A stretch of 64,000 nucleotides of DNA from Cristatella mucedo (Eukaryota > Bryozoa > Phylactolaemata > Cristatellidae), in NCBI GenBank assembly GCA_009760855.2, contig WPIO01000005.1, forward strand, positions 3,673,501 through 3,737,500, in the 5' to 3' direction. Below the pieces are notes generated by a model. It did no database searches and was not told the origin of the DNA. It worked only from the letters and a program-made list of their open reading frames with translations. How positions within the stretch are numbered: position 1 is the first letter of the stretch; every line of letters begins with the position of its first letter. This document shows, piece by piece, positions 54,144 to 64,000 of this stretch. Made by a program: the position numbers and the translations under genes.

Positions 54144-54773
54144 CTGCAATGAGTCGCAAGAAAATGATTGGCAGAGTAGTTCGATGCAGCTCAACAACAA
54201 ACCCGGGTAGCAGAAACAAGCAAGCATGTGATTTGCTAAGAACACGATGTTGTGCCACATCCAGACAGCAGCTAGGTCGTAAAGCATCAAACGATTGTGA
54301 CAGGAAATCAAATTCCACGAGTTATTAGTTAAAAGCTCAGCACACTGACGAAGCTATAGCGCTCCATATGTCGTAGTCAAGGCTAATCCGATGCCGTCGG
54401 AAGGGTGAAGTAAACCTGCGGCATCGGAGCGCACATACATTTTTAAAGTAAAACGATTGCATTGTAGCAATTGATAGTTCGTATGTCTCGACTTAGATGC
54501 GTCTTCTGACTGCAACTGGTTCGCTCTCGCACAACAGCAGCAATTGCTTTCCTTCTCTAGCTGGGCAGGGCGCCGGCAGAGCGAATTCTGAAACTAGTTA
54601 GCTTAAGATATACATGGCCTGCCACTACAGCATGCAGGGCTATGAGGAAGAGCATCCTTGTTTTAAGAGGCAAGTCCCAAGGGTGGGTGTGGTGTAAATT
54701 TTCGTCACAGCAGTAGTTGCAACGCATGGTACCTGTCTGGTTTAATCACCGATTCTCATAGATTACATTAAAT

Positions 54774-55107
54774 ATGGGCTTTCTAAATTGCAATTTCCCT
54801 TCATATAGCAAATGCCGACGTGTTCTATATTCGGGTGGCTGCCGAATTAATAGTCGCGGCATTCAGAAAAAGACACAACCTGCGGCTAAACGTGGTTATT
54901 ACAGCCGGCACCCGATTCTTACACGCGAATGCTATGCGCCGGTCCTTCCCTGCGTCCTCTCAACGGGCGGTCGATAACTCCCATGTATTAGCTGCTGTAC
55001 CTGCAGCACTCAACAACTACTACAACCGGTCACCAACTACGGAAATGGCAGTGGCCCGAACCTGGAGTATGTACCTGCACAGGGCAATTCTAAAAGCCCA
55101 AAATTGA
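54774..55107 (+). CDS. Unidentified ORF, possible terminal exon
   Basis: I do not recognise it. A frame of 95 codons (54820-55107) starts MFYIRVAAELIVAAFRK and includes AAVPAALNNYYNRSPTTEMA before a TGA. It is preceded by a pyrimidine-rich acceptor-like AATTTCCCTTCATATAG ending at 54811. It lies head to head with the R3HDM4-like gene. It may be a terminal exon, a divergent gene or a transposon fragment. Confidence 0.25.
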
Positions 55108-55109
55108 TC

Positions 55110-56645
55110 GTTATAATTTTATTTTATTATTATGAATTCTATATACCCATCTAAGATTAATTTTTAATGGACAATCTACGCTGCCCTACTCGTTGGCAAC
55201 GTGGTAAGGACCCGGGGTTACCCGTTGGCCAACGTGATCAGCCAATCGCGGCCAACTCCCATTAGTTGATTGGTCAGATTTACTGCTGTACGGCTGGTAC
55301 GTTTATTATTCCCAGACTTGATGTGCTAGTTGAAGGGATCGTTCTGCTCTAGAAACGTATCGATGTCGACTTAATCTATGTCGACTTAATCTATTCTGTC
55401 GATGTGAAGTGCCCGAGAGAATTTTCAGCGTGCTGCAGTAGCAGTTGAAGCCGGCTATCCATACGTCTTATTAACTAACCATGGCCACGAGAGTCTTGAA
55501 GTTTGCTGTTTCATGCTGGCCTTTGCATTACACCCATCTTCTGTTGCGTGCTCGATGTCATGCCTACCACTAACCTTTTGGTACTGATTCTGTTACAGTG
55601 AGATGGAAATCACCAGAGATTACGTTTTCTAATAACGCTTTACAAGCGACCTAACATCATGGTTATTATTAACCTCTGAGCTATGTAACGAAGAAGCCCT
55701 TCGACTCAATATTGAAACTTGCAGCCTCTATTGAACGACATCGACCTAGCTGTATCTGGGCCCTGATGTGGACCATGATGTGGGCCCTTTGTGGACCCTG
55801 ACAACGCATGGATTATCGAGAAAATAGTGTTTCACTGCATGGTATATAGAACTCACTCGTATTATAGGTTCAGGAATTAGTAAGCTTTTGTAAAATGCTG
55901 GTAATCAAGGTCAACTTTAGCGATAATGTGAGAATGAGACTAGAAAGCAGATGATGTACTCGTATTCTCCAAACGGGGTAACGTCCCGTATTTCACAAGC
56001 TTCGGCCCGGATATAATTCACGATCTGTGCTGTATTTTTTCGTGCACAGAACGTGGTCTGTCTGCTAATGTCTGTCGCGTGCCTGTGAGTTTTGTAGCAC
56101 CCTCTATGGGAACAGCGGAGCCCCGCCGGGGCGTAACGGCAGTTTCGCCTCTAATGCTACCTGAATCTCGTACAATGAAGAGCCATTTAGAGTGTGACGT
56201 GGGAATACTGTGGGTTTCTGAGGGTTGAGCCGGCGGTCCTTGGAGGAATTATCTACCTTTTCTTGTACACACATCCATACTTATACCTATTGCCACCATG
56301 CACCCATTGCCACCCCCAGCCTCAATTATACAGCCTGCTACCGTTAGCGAGCGAGTGGCAGCATTGAGAAGCTCAATGCTATTTACTTATGCACGTGGAC
56401 CAAAAAATTGCACCAATCATGCATGTGTTTTTTTCCTAAGATGAATGCATTCCAATTGAAATTTCAGCTCAGCAACTGATCTTTAAAGAGAATGGGCTTT
56501 GATAGTTCCTTGCGGACTCATGCTTCCAATGCTTGTTTGCTGTGTTATTTTTTGAATGGTTCAGGAGACTATGTTCGTACAACATTTGACTTTGCTTTTA
56601 ATCAATAAATTCACATTAGTATTTTCTCAATCAGCGTGTAACATG
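55110..56645. other. No gene or clear repeat seen
   Basis: The region is AT-rich and has no convincing coding frame. It contains short local direct repeats such as ATGTCGACTTAATCT at 55361-55391 and two ATGTGGGCCC/ATGTGGACC phrases near 55765-55800. Confidence 0.35.
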
Positions 56646-56649
56646 TGCG

Positions 56650-56720
56650 AGGTAATAATAATACATTTATATAGCGTCACCAGAGAACTTAAATCTCCAA
56701 GTCCTCAACAGCATGATCAA
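56650..56720 (-). repeat. LINE-B/SINE-1 3' end fragment
   Basis: The plus strand reads AATAATAATACATTTATATA, then GCGTCACCAGAGAACTTAAATCT, the shared terminal block in reverse complement, cut to about 70 bp. Positions 56721-57349 hold nothing else I recognise. Confidence 0.6.
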
Positions 56721-57349
56721 AATGGTTAGTGGGTAAGGCTTCCGAAAGCAGGCTTAACTGTCACATTGACCGACACGGCTGCCGATATCACCTTCAGCAG
56801 ACTTGCACATCTGCCGACTTGCACATTTTGGCCATCTGCCCTCTGCGGCTGCAGCCAATGCTGGAAGGTTTCAGTCTCGTTGCATACCTGACCAAACATC
56901 TCCAGAGACTACTTGCTTACGTCGATCCTCCAGTTAGATAAAGGGTATGAACTTTCATAGGTAGCCGTGAGACCAGTAAAACAGTACATGCAGTTTGCTC
57001 AACTGGTCACCATTCTCTCTGCATAGCCAATTATAAATGCCACTGCTGCCTGCTTGTTTCTCACAATGCTGCATCCAATGGAGATATGCTTGTCAGTAGG
57101 CAGCAATACATACCACTGTAGGTATGTTGTAAAGCTCGTGCCCAGAAGAACAGTTCCAGCTTATTCCGGCTTAGCTTATAATTTAGCTGTTAACTTGAGA
57201 TAGATCTGAATTGTGGCCGATTAGATATTGGCACATCTTTGTATGCAGTTTATGCTTGTGAGCAGTCCAGTAAATACGATTAATTTCACTCCCTGTGAGA
57301 CCTCGTGCGTGTTTCCCACCTTCTAGCATTCGTATTGTGTTTTTAAGTA

Positions 57350-57661
57350 GTTACCCTTTTTAATAATGCTGTGCTGCCTCTGCCGAAAAGATCTTTCGGG
57401 TCGAATGTGGTGTCGAAATATGCACAGTGAGGTAGCACGTTGATTGGCAAAAAGCAGAAGATGGTCTTGCAATAAGCATCCATCGGTTAGCCATGAGCTC
57501 TAGAGTTGCGGATTCACTCCGAGTACTTCGATAAGTAGCTTGGCCTATATGACTTCCTTGACTCCAACGGTACTGCTACCTCACTGTGCATATTTCGACA
57601 CCGCATTCGACCCGAAAGATATTTTTGGCAGAGGCAGCACAGCATTATTAAAAAAGGTAAC
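57350..57661. mobile_element. Foldback MITE with about 88-bp inverted arms
   Basis: Arm 1 (57350-57438) runs from GTTACCCTTTTTAATAATGC through CTTTCGGGTCGAATGTGGTG to CACAGTGAGGTAGCA. Arm 2 (57573-57661) is its reverse complement with only a few mismatches. The unique centre is about 135 bp with no ORF. This is a typical foldback or MITE structure. Confidence 0.8.
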
Positions 57662-57679
57662 TTAGTTACTTACTTAGTT

Positions 57680-59400
57680 AGTTAGGGTAGGTAGAGTCTC
57701 TGGTTATTTCGCTCGATCTTTTGGCAGCTTTTGATACTATCGATCACCAAGTCCTTCTTGAGTGCCTCTCATCTTGCCTGGGCGTCACTGGCACTGCGTT
57801 GCAATGGTTCAGGTCCTATCTCAGTGGGAGACTCCAAAGTATTGATGTGAAATGACAAAGATAATCTGATGAACCTATAACATATAAGGTAATAAGAAGA
57901 AGAATAATAATGCATTTGCTATAGCGCCTTCAGAGAACTCAATCTTTTTCTAAGCATTTTACATTTGCTGCAAAGGAAGCACGATGTACTGGTTAGTGGT
58001 ATCTTGCTCGATAAAGAACAAGAATAACATGGTTAGGGATGACATGCACATGGTCGGCATGCAAGCTTGGTTTGTGACAGTATGCACAGTGTCAGCATGC
58101 ATAAGCACATAAAGGATGAGTCACGGGCCCACTAAATGGCCCACAAATAAGTAGATGAGTTTTTAGTTTCTTTTTAAATGTGGTCAAGTCAGGGGATGTC
58201 GTGATGCAAGTCGGGAGTGAGTTAGCTCAGGGATCTGTGCTTGGTCCCATTTTTTTACGGTATATACTCTCTCTGTTACCGATGTGAATGCCAGGCACAA
58301 TCTAGGCTTTCACTTCTATGCAGATGACACAGTTGTAACCTTGCTTTGATCGCTCCCAGCCCTCCAGCATGTGGAATTCTCTCAACTCCCTTGCTGCATC
58401 TATTAATGACATCTGCAGTTGGATGGCAGCAAACTTTCCTGAATTGATTGATGATTAATCCAACTTACTGTTTATGGGCAAACCAAGTGTGATTCCGAAA
58501 TTGGAAAGGTGAACGCTTAAAATCGGCTCTGCCAGCATATTTCCTGTTGAATGTGTACGAAATCTAGGTGTCAGGTTCCAGTAACCTTTCATTAAACGAC
58601 CACATCAGCTCCACAGTCAAGTCTGCCTACTTTCAACTGCATAACATTGCTAAAATTTGGGCTTGTTTAGGCTGGGATACCAAATCCAAATTGATCCATG
58701 CGACATCCCGTCTTGACTTCTGTAACTCACTGCTTGCTGGCCTACCGGCCTCTGCAATCAAGCACTTCAGTTGGTGCAAAACTCTGCAGCTAGTCTTGCC
58801 TGTCGTGAGCATCGCATTGGCCGCATTTCACCACTTCTTGCCTACTTGCAGGGGCTCTCAGACAAGCAACGCATCGACTTCAAGGTTTCATCACTCACTT
58901 TTAGTTCCCTTCATTCTTTTGCTCCAGCCTACCTATCAGATCTACTCCTCCACCAGGCTAAGCATCGTACCATCCGCTTTACGGAATCTAATCGTTTACC
59001 TATACCTCGTACAAACCTTAAATCCTTCGGAGGCCACGCCTTTAGTTCGAATGTTCCCAAAGTATGTAACTCACTCCCGAATTTTTCACGACATCTCCTG
59101 ACTTGACCACATTTGAAAAGAAACTAAAAACGCATCTATGTATGACAGCATTTAGTGGATCCCTGTGATTCATCCTTTATGTGCTAATGCATGCTGGCAC
59201 TGTGCATGCTGCCACTAACCAAACTTTCATGCCAACCCTGTGCATGCCACCCCTAACCATGTTGTTCTTGTTGTTTATTGAGCATGCTACCATCAACCAT
59301 TCGATCGTGCTTCCTTTGCAGCAAATGTAAAGTGCCTAGAAAGAGATTGAGTTCCCTAAGGGTGCCAAATCAAATGTGTTATTATGATTATTATTATGTT
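57680..59400 (+). pseudogene. LINE (CR1/L2-like) RT to 3' end, with nested LINE-B
   Basis: RT begins with SLDLLAAFDTIDHQVLLECL at about 57712-57775 and WFRSYLSGRLQSI at about 57807-57845. It is interrupted by a LINE-B insertion and resumes at about 58228 with AQGSVLGPI, then FHFYADDTVVT at about 58310-58340. Thumb and C-terminus follow ([39 protein letters not shown]). It ends in the LINE-B-like 3' UTR and ATTATGATTATTATTAT at about 59378-59396. It is frameshifted and inactive. Confidence 0.82.
57890..58227 (-). repeat. LINE-B 3' copy nested inside another LINE
   Basis: From AATAATAATGCATTTGCTAT to CAAGTCGGGAGTGAGTT on the plus strand this is LINE-B in reverse complement, including the end of its ORF (TCACGACATCCCCTGACTTG on the minus strand). 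It splits the host RT immediately before the QGSVLGP codons. Confidence 0.8.
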
Positions 59401-59424
59401 AAAATGGTAACACAGTCCATCACA

Positions 59425-59715
59425 GATCTACTCCCCCACCAAGCCAAGAATCGCACCACCTCTTTTCGGAATCTAATTGTTTACCTAAACCTAACTAACC
59501 GACCTATACCTAACTATACCGCACTAACCACACTTGCATGCTAACCCTCTGCATGTCACCCCTAACCATGTTATTCGTGTTGTTTATCAAGCACGATATT
59601 ACTCATCATTCGACCGTTGTTTCCTTTGCAGCAAATGTAAAGCCCCTAGAAAGAGATTGAGTTTTCTGGGAGCGCTTTATCAAGTGCATTAATATTATAA
59701 TAATTATTATTATTC
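59425..59715 (+). repeat. LINE-B 3' end copy
   Basis: ATCTACTCCCCCACCAAGCC encodes the DLLPHQAK motif. The 3' UTR follows, then GGGAGCGCTTTATCAAGTGC and an (ATT)n-like tail at 59687-59713. Part of the ORF end is deleted compared with 21200-21420. Confidence 0.75.
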
Positions 59716-59719
59716 TCAC

Positions 59720-60290
59720 ATGGCAGTGATTTTATGTGAACCCCGCCCTACGATGCTCATGCAACTATTCCAGTACCAAATTCGTAGTCTGCCCTGTTAG
59801 GCTGCCGACGAGAAAATAACTCAGAAGCAGTATCCATCCACAGTTCAATGAGACAACCCCGAGGGTGACCTTCCCTAGCCATAGGTGCAGAATTGACTCA
59901 TAGGACAGAATGCCCGATGACAACATTGCTTAGCTATTGTCCATGGACAAGCTCGACGTGCAAACGTATAGACATTCCGTTCGTCACAAGTTAAACTATT
60001 ATTTTCTCCCTGTGCCTTTTCCCATGTGGTGCGAATGATGGGAGCTGAAAAAGCACGTCTAGTGATGACTGGTCGACAGTCTGCACTGCTGTACTGTCGA
60101 ATGGTTCTTGATTGGATTCGGGCAAGGTCAGGCTTTTCTAAACAACATTGTGTGCATTTTCTGAATAGAATTTCGCCGTTCAAATTCTTTCAACTCTTCA
60201 CTATGCTTGTGGCTACTTTCTGGCTGCTTCTTTTCTATTTTTTTTAATTTAATTTCTTTCTATGCACGTTTCATATGCTGTGATGGAAAC
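59720..60290. other. No gene or clear repeat seen
   Basis: Short open frames on both strands (for example 59875-60183 minus) have no recognisable motif. It is probably decayed repeat. Confidence 0.3.
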
Positions 60291-60299
60291 ATGACCATA

Positions 60300-62300
60300 T
60301 GGTTTAACGGTAGCATGCAAAGTGTCAGCATGCATAAGCTCACAGAGGACAATTTGTAAGAACCCAACGAATGCTGTGAGTAACGGATGCGTTTTTCTTT
60401 TTAAATGTCAAGTCAGCGGGCGACGTGACGTCGGCCAGGAGAGATTTCTTGGTTTTGGGTGCTTACGAACTCAAGGCAAGGTATAGGTTGGTTTAAGGCA
60501 CCGCTAAACGGTTTGAGTCAGACGAGTAGGTGATACGATTCCTTGCATGATTGGGGGGCTGTCGTGCAAAATGGTTTCGTGGTTGCAGTCGCTGTTCATG
60601 AAAACATTTTTGAATTGGCCGCTACCAGATCCCCGTCAAATGCCATTCCTCTCACCACTAGGATTAGCTATCTCCCTTCTGGCTGGAAAACCAGGTTTTT
60701 GAGGGGTTTTTGGAATTTGTCATGCAAAATATTCGTGTGTCACAGGCATTTATCTATTGCAGGAGACTTTGGCATTCTCGTTAAAGACCTTGTCAAAAGT
60801 CAGATCCTTTCACTTTTAGGCTGTCTGGAGAACTTCGGCATGATCCAATAGGTTGGTCATACGACTTATATTTGAGGCCATGTCCTGATTCCGGCGATCA
60901 CAAGGAATGCCGGCACCACTGAAATTGTTGAATGCCCGCTGACCATCTCTGCTTACTGCTCAATCTCGTTTAATGTTCCCGTTCTATCCTATGGGCAGAG
61001 TAGCACCAAGTTTTTTTCCGGCGACACCACAACCTGAAAAAACATCGATATTGAGGAGTATTCTAAACGTGTCTCTCACGCCGGTCTTTTTGATCTGCAC
61101 CCAAACTCTGCCGAAAACCTCAAATACTCTTATTGATGCAGTAAACTCAAATAATTAAGAGCGCTTTCAACGAGCACGCTATCTTACATTCTGACCGTGT
61201 TCAGAGTCCTTAACCTTTCAATTTACCAAAAACCTTCTAAAAATGCGCCATGTAAAGCCCAAATTAGAACGCCGCTTCAGAAGGCTTGGTCCGACGACGA
61301 TGCAACCAGTTTTTGAGACTTTCTCCGTGTCTACAACCGGAAGCTTAGAAAAGCCATGATTTTTTTTCACTCGAAAACGGAAGACCTACCAGTCATACCT
61401 GAAATAAATGTGTCAGATAATGAATCATTTGCTTAAAAACTCTCAGATATCTCACTTCCTGGACAACGACGGCCCGGCTGATAAGTTTCCGCCTTCTCTG
61501 TACATATTCGTACCTCTACACAGCCCAGTCCAACTAAAGCAGGTGCTTAGTTGAAACCTGTTACCTTCCTTGAGAGATTCTCCAAGGTTTCCACTAATGA
61601 AGTGCCAAAATTACTAAAGTCTATTGGAAGAAAAAAGAGCTCGTCTTCTGAAGACTGTACACCATCCATTCGGTGGTCTTCATTAGTGGACAGACCAAGT
61701 CCATCCAAAACTCAGGTTTTTAATGCTTCTCGTGATAAAGGTGTTGTTCCAAAGTCTTTCAAATCGGCCGCCATTCGAATGATACCATTTACAAAATCTG
61801 GATTGGGTTCAGAGGGGCTAGCAAACTAGTGCCATGTATTCACTCTATATTTTCTCTGACACAATATTCTTGAAAAGATTGTTGCTAAGCAGCTTAGAAC
61901 GCGCATTAAATAGAATAAATTTAGACAAATTTTAGTCGGGATTTCAGCGACACCACTCCACTGAAACTGCTCTCCTCCTTGTGACCAGCGAAATGGTGGC
62001 AATGTTACTGTCCTGGCCCAGCTCGGTCTGTCAGCTGTTTTGACATTAATTCTCACGATTTCATACCTGAACGATTGAGGAAAACGATTGGTCTGGAAAA
62101 ACTGCAATGCACTTCAATGTTACTCACTTCATCCACTGCCGTACTGACTCAGCTCTGCTTCAGGCTTTCTCTTGGGTGTGTAAGATTTGGCTACCGTATT
62201 TGTAGAGAACGCCACTTAAGCTTCGGGTGCTTTATAGAAAACACCCCTGCCTAACATCCATTTAGTCTTTGCTGTTTTGTGCAGACGGATATGAATTATA
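60300..62300 (+). pseudogene. LINE-A, heavily decayed EN-linker-RT copy
   Basis: A degraded endonuclease lies at 60543-60851 (AVAVHENIFELAA and SYLPSGWKTRF stand for the VVxRES and IYRPPSG region; IAGDFGI for GDFN). The linker PVTFLERFSKVSTNEVPKLL is at about 61554-61613. A broken RT start, HHSTETALLLVTSEMV, is at about 61950-61998. After a large deletion the LINE-A 3' end (TTCTCTTGGGTGTGTAAGAT) runs to about 62300. Confidence 0.75.
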
Positions 62301-62559
62301 TTGCATCACATAACAGGCCGGAGGTTTGTTAAAGAAGACGTTACTCGTTCCACGAGTCACACTAAATATTCTTGTAAAGAGTATGTTTTGTCGTCATTCA
62401 CTTTGAGAAAATGTGTCGCCATCCAAGTGCGAATGCCAGCAATACACGGAGCCAGGAAATTGGAATTTGACGTGGTGGAAGGAATCAAAACATATGTGCA
62501 GCCATGTGTCAGCTGCATAGATTTGAAAGCCTAGATTGTGCTTGGCAAAGAGGGAGAGC

Positions 62560-63970
62560 ATGCTTAAAGGAGTAGACCAAGCACGGAGCCCTGGGATACC
62601 ACATACGTTAGAGGCTCCTCGAATGATTGCTGCTCATTGACACCAATGTTATTAAGTCTCCCACTGAGATAGGACTTGGGCCATAGCGACGCAGTACCAG
62701 TGACCCCTAAGTGAGATGAAAGGCGCTCAAGAAGGACTTGGTGATTGATTGTGTCGAACGCTGCCGAAAGATCAAGCAAAACCAGAATAGAAACTGTACC
62801 CAAGTCTGTATTTCTGAGGTTTTAATACACCACAAGCAATTCTGACTCCGTGGAGTGGTAATCTCTAAAACTGAACTGGAATTTTCTAGGTTTGACGTTA
62901 TGGTGTAAGAGTTTAGCCGGTGTACAACTACTCATGTCTGTGACAGAATTGGCAGTTATGATACTGGGCGTAAAATGCTTGGGTTCTCCTTGTATAATGT
63001 ATTTTCTTATTGGGGTGGCGTCACAACAGCCTTTTTGAAGGGTGCATGAACTCTACCGTAGGCTAAGGACGTAATTATTATGTTGGTTATGCCTGGCAGC
63101 AGCAGATCTATGCATCGCAGAAGGAAAACGGTCGGTAAAGGGTATAGAGGGCTAGTAGATTCCCTGACTGGCTAATGTACTTTAAGATGAGGTCACCAGT
63201 GACAGGTTTGAATGTAGACATTTTGATGCCAAAATAAATTGAACGATAGAAGTCCAGCAGTTGCTACTGCGGGAGAGAGAAGTCCAGTTGGAGTGCTGCT
63301 GCTTTAGGTTTAGGGCTTTAGGAACCCTCTGATCTTGGCTAAATTATTAGCAACGATTTAGATAAGCAGTCTTCTAGATCGCCACAAAGATCATTGGGTA
63401 GGGTGCTAACCTGAGATTTTTAAAGAAATGTTGTTGGTAGACATAAGAATTTTTTAATTGTGTATTTGAGACTCGACGGTGTTTGTTTTTATAGAAGTAA
63501 CTAACACCTGGCCTTTTCTATGATAGATTGGCATGATCCAGTCCTTGTATGCCTGTCGATGGACAGCCAGTCCCGATCCTGTGTATGCTTTCTTAAGCTT
63601 TCGCTTAGCAGACCTGGCTTGTTTATAGGCCATCTAAATGAGGGCTTACGGTGTGCTTAATCAGAGGTGCGTACTCGTCAAGAACGTCGGTTATTATGTT
63701 GTAGCATTCTACCAGTTTGAAAATGTCGCAAGATGAATTGAACCTCAGGGCAAGGAAGGTATTTTCGTGTGGACAGCATCCCTATCGAGGGTCTTGAGGT
63801 TTCGTGAGTCACAGATGATTTCGGATGTGAGGGAAGGCATAAACTGCCGATTTAATAATATCTGCAGGTGGTCAGATGTTCCGAATTCAGCTTTTAATGT
63901 TGAACAGTCTATTCCAAAGCTACAGAGAGGCAAGTGTGTACGGCATAAGCCACAAAACTTAAAATAACTT
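62560..63970 (-). pseudogene. LINE (CR1/L2-like) linker and RT fragment
   Basis: The minus strand encodes RT residues LVLLDLSAAFDTINHQVLLE, SYLSGRLNNIGV and VSQGSVLGLLL at 62803-62564. Upstream decayed linker sequence extends to about 63960, including SFGIDCSTLKAEFGTSDHLQ at about 63926-63867. It resembles the LINE at 57680 more than LINE-A. Confidence 0.75.
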
Positions 63971-64000
63971 AATTCGGATACTAAGCTCTAAGAGGTATGT

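Noticed and set aside
1-64000. CRISPR arrays, bacterial operons, integrase or prophage systems
   Set aside because: No evenly spaced repeats with unique spacers and no bacterial genes are present; genes are spliced and animal-like throughout.

Overview
The window is nuclear DNA of an animal, most likely an invertebrate. It holds spliced protein genes with many introns, is full of CR1/L2-type LINEs, tRNA-derived SINEs, Tc1/mariner remnants and MITEs, and has no operon or bacterial signal. I could not narrow the lineage further.

Three protein genes can be rebuilt exon by exon. (1) A plus-strand major facilitator transporter of the MFSD4/NaGLT1 type (1701-7984, three coding exons, about 1197 aa). 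Its TM5-TM6 loop is about 660 aa of Ser/Thr/Ala/Pro-rich, mucin-like sequence, and this is the most unusual protein in the window. (2) A minus-strand KIF3B kinesin-2 motor subunit. I traced 17 coding exons (12121-35901), which give 758 aa plus an initiator Met from an upstream exon. Two of its introns use GC rather than GT donors. (3) A minus-strand R3H-domain protein of the R3HDM4 type (six coding exons, 49053-54143; first exon not located).

Layout: 1-1700, repeats; 1.7-8.0 kb, transporter; 8.0-11.5 kb, intergenic with LINE copies; 11.5-12.4 kb, a CpG-rich block over the KIF3B 3' end; 12.1-35.9 kb, KIF3B body with repeat-filled introns; 36-44 kb, probable KIF3B 5' region, including a CpG-rich block at 42.3-43.4 kb that holds a candidate ATG; 44.4-48.2 kb, a nearly full-length but dead LINE; 49.0-54.1 kb, R3HDM4-like gene; 54.7-64 kb, almost only repeats with no convincing host gene.

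The transporter and KIF3B are convergent. KIF3B and the R3HDM4-like gene lie head to tail. KIF3B would act with a KIF3A-type partner and KAP3 in heterotrimeric kinesin-2, the anterograde ciliary motor. Nothing links the three genes functionally.

Repeats fall into a few families. LINE-A has a CATTA-like 5-bp tail. LINE-B has an (ATT)n tail preceded by a conserved stem sequence. SINE-1 is a tRNA-type head fused to a LINE-B-like 3' end. SINE-2 has a tRNA-type head and its own body. Several insertions are nested, so their relative ages can be read from the sequence.
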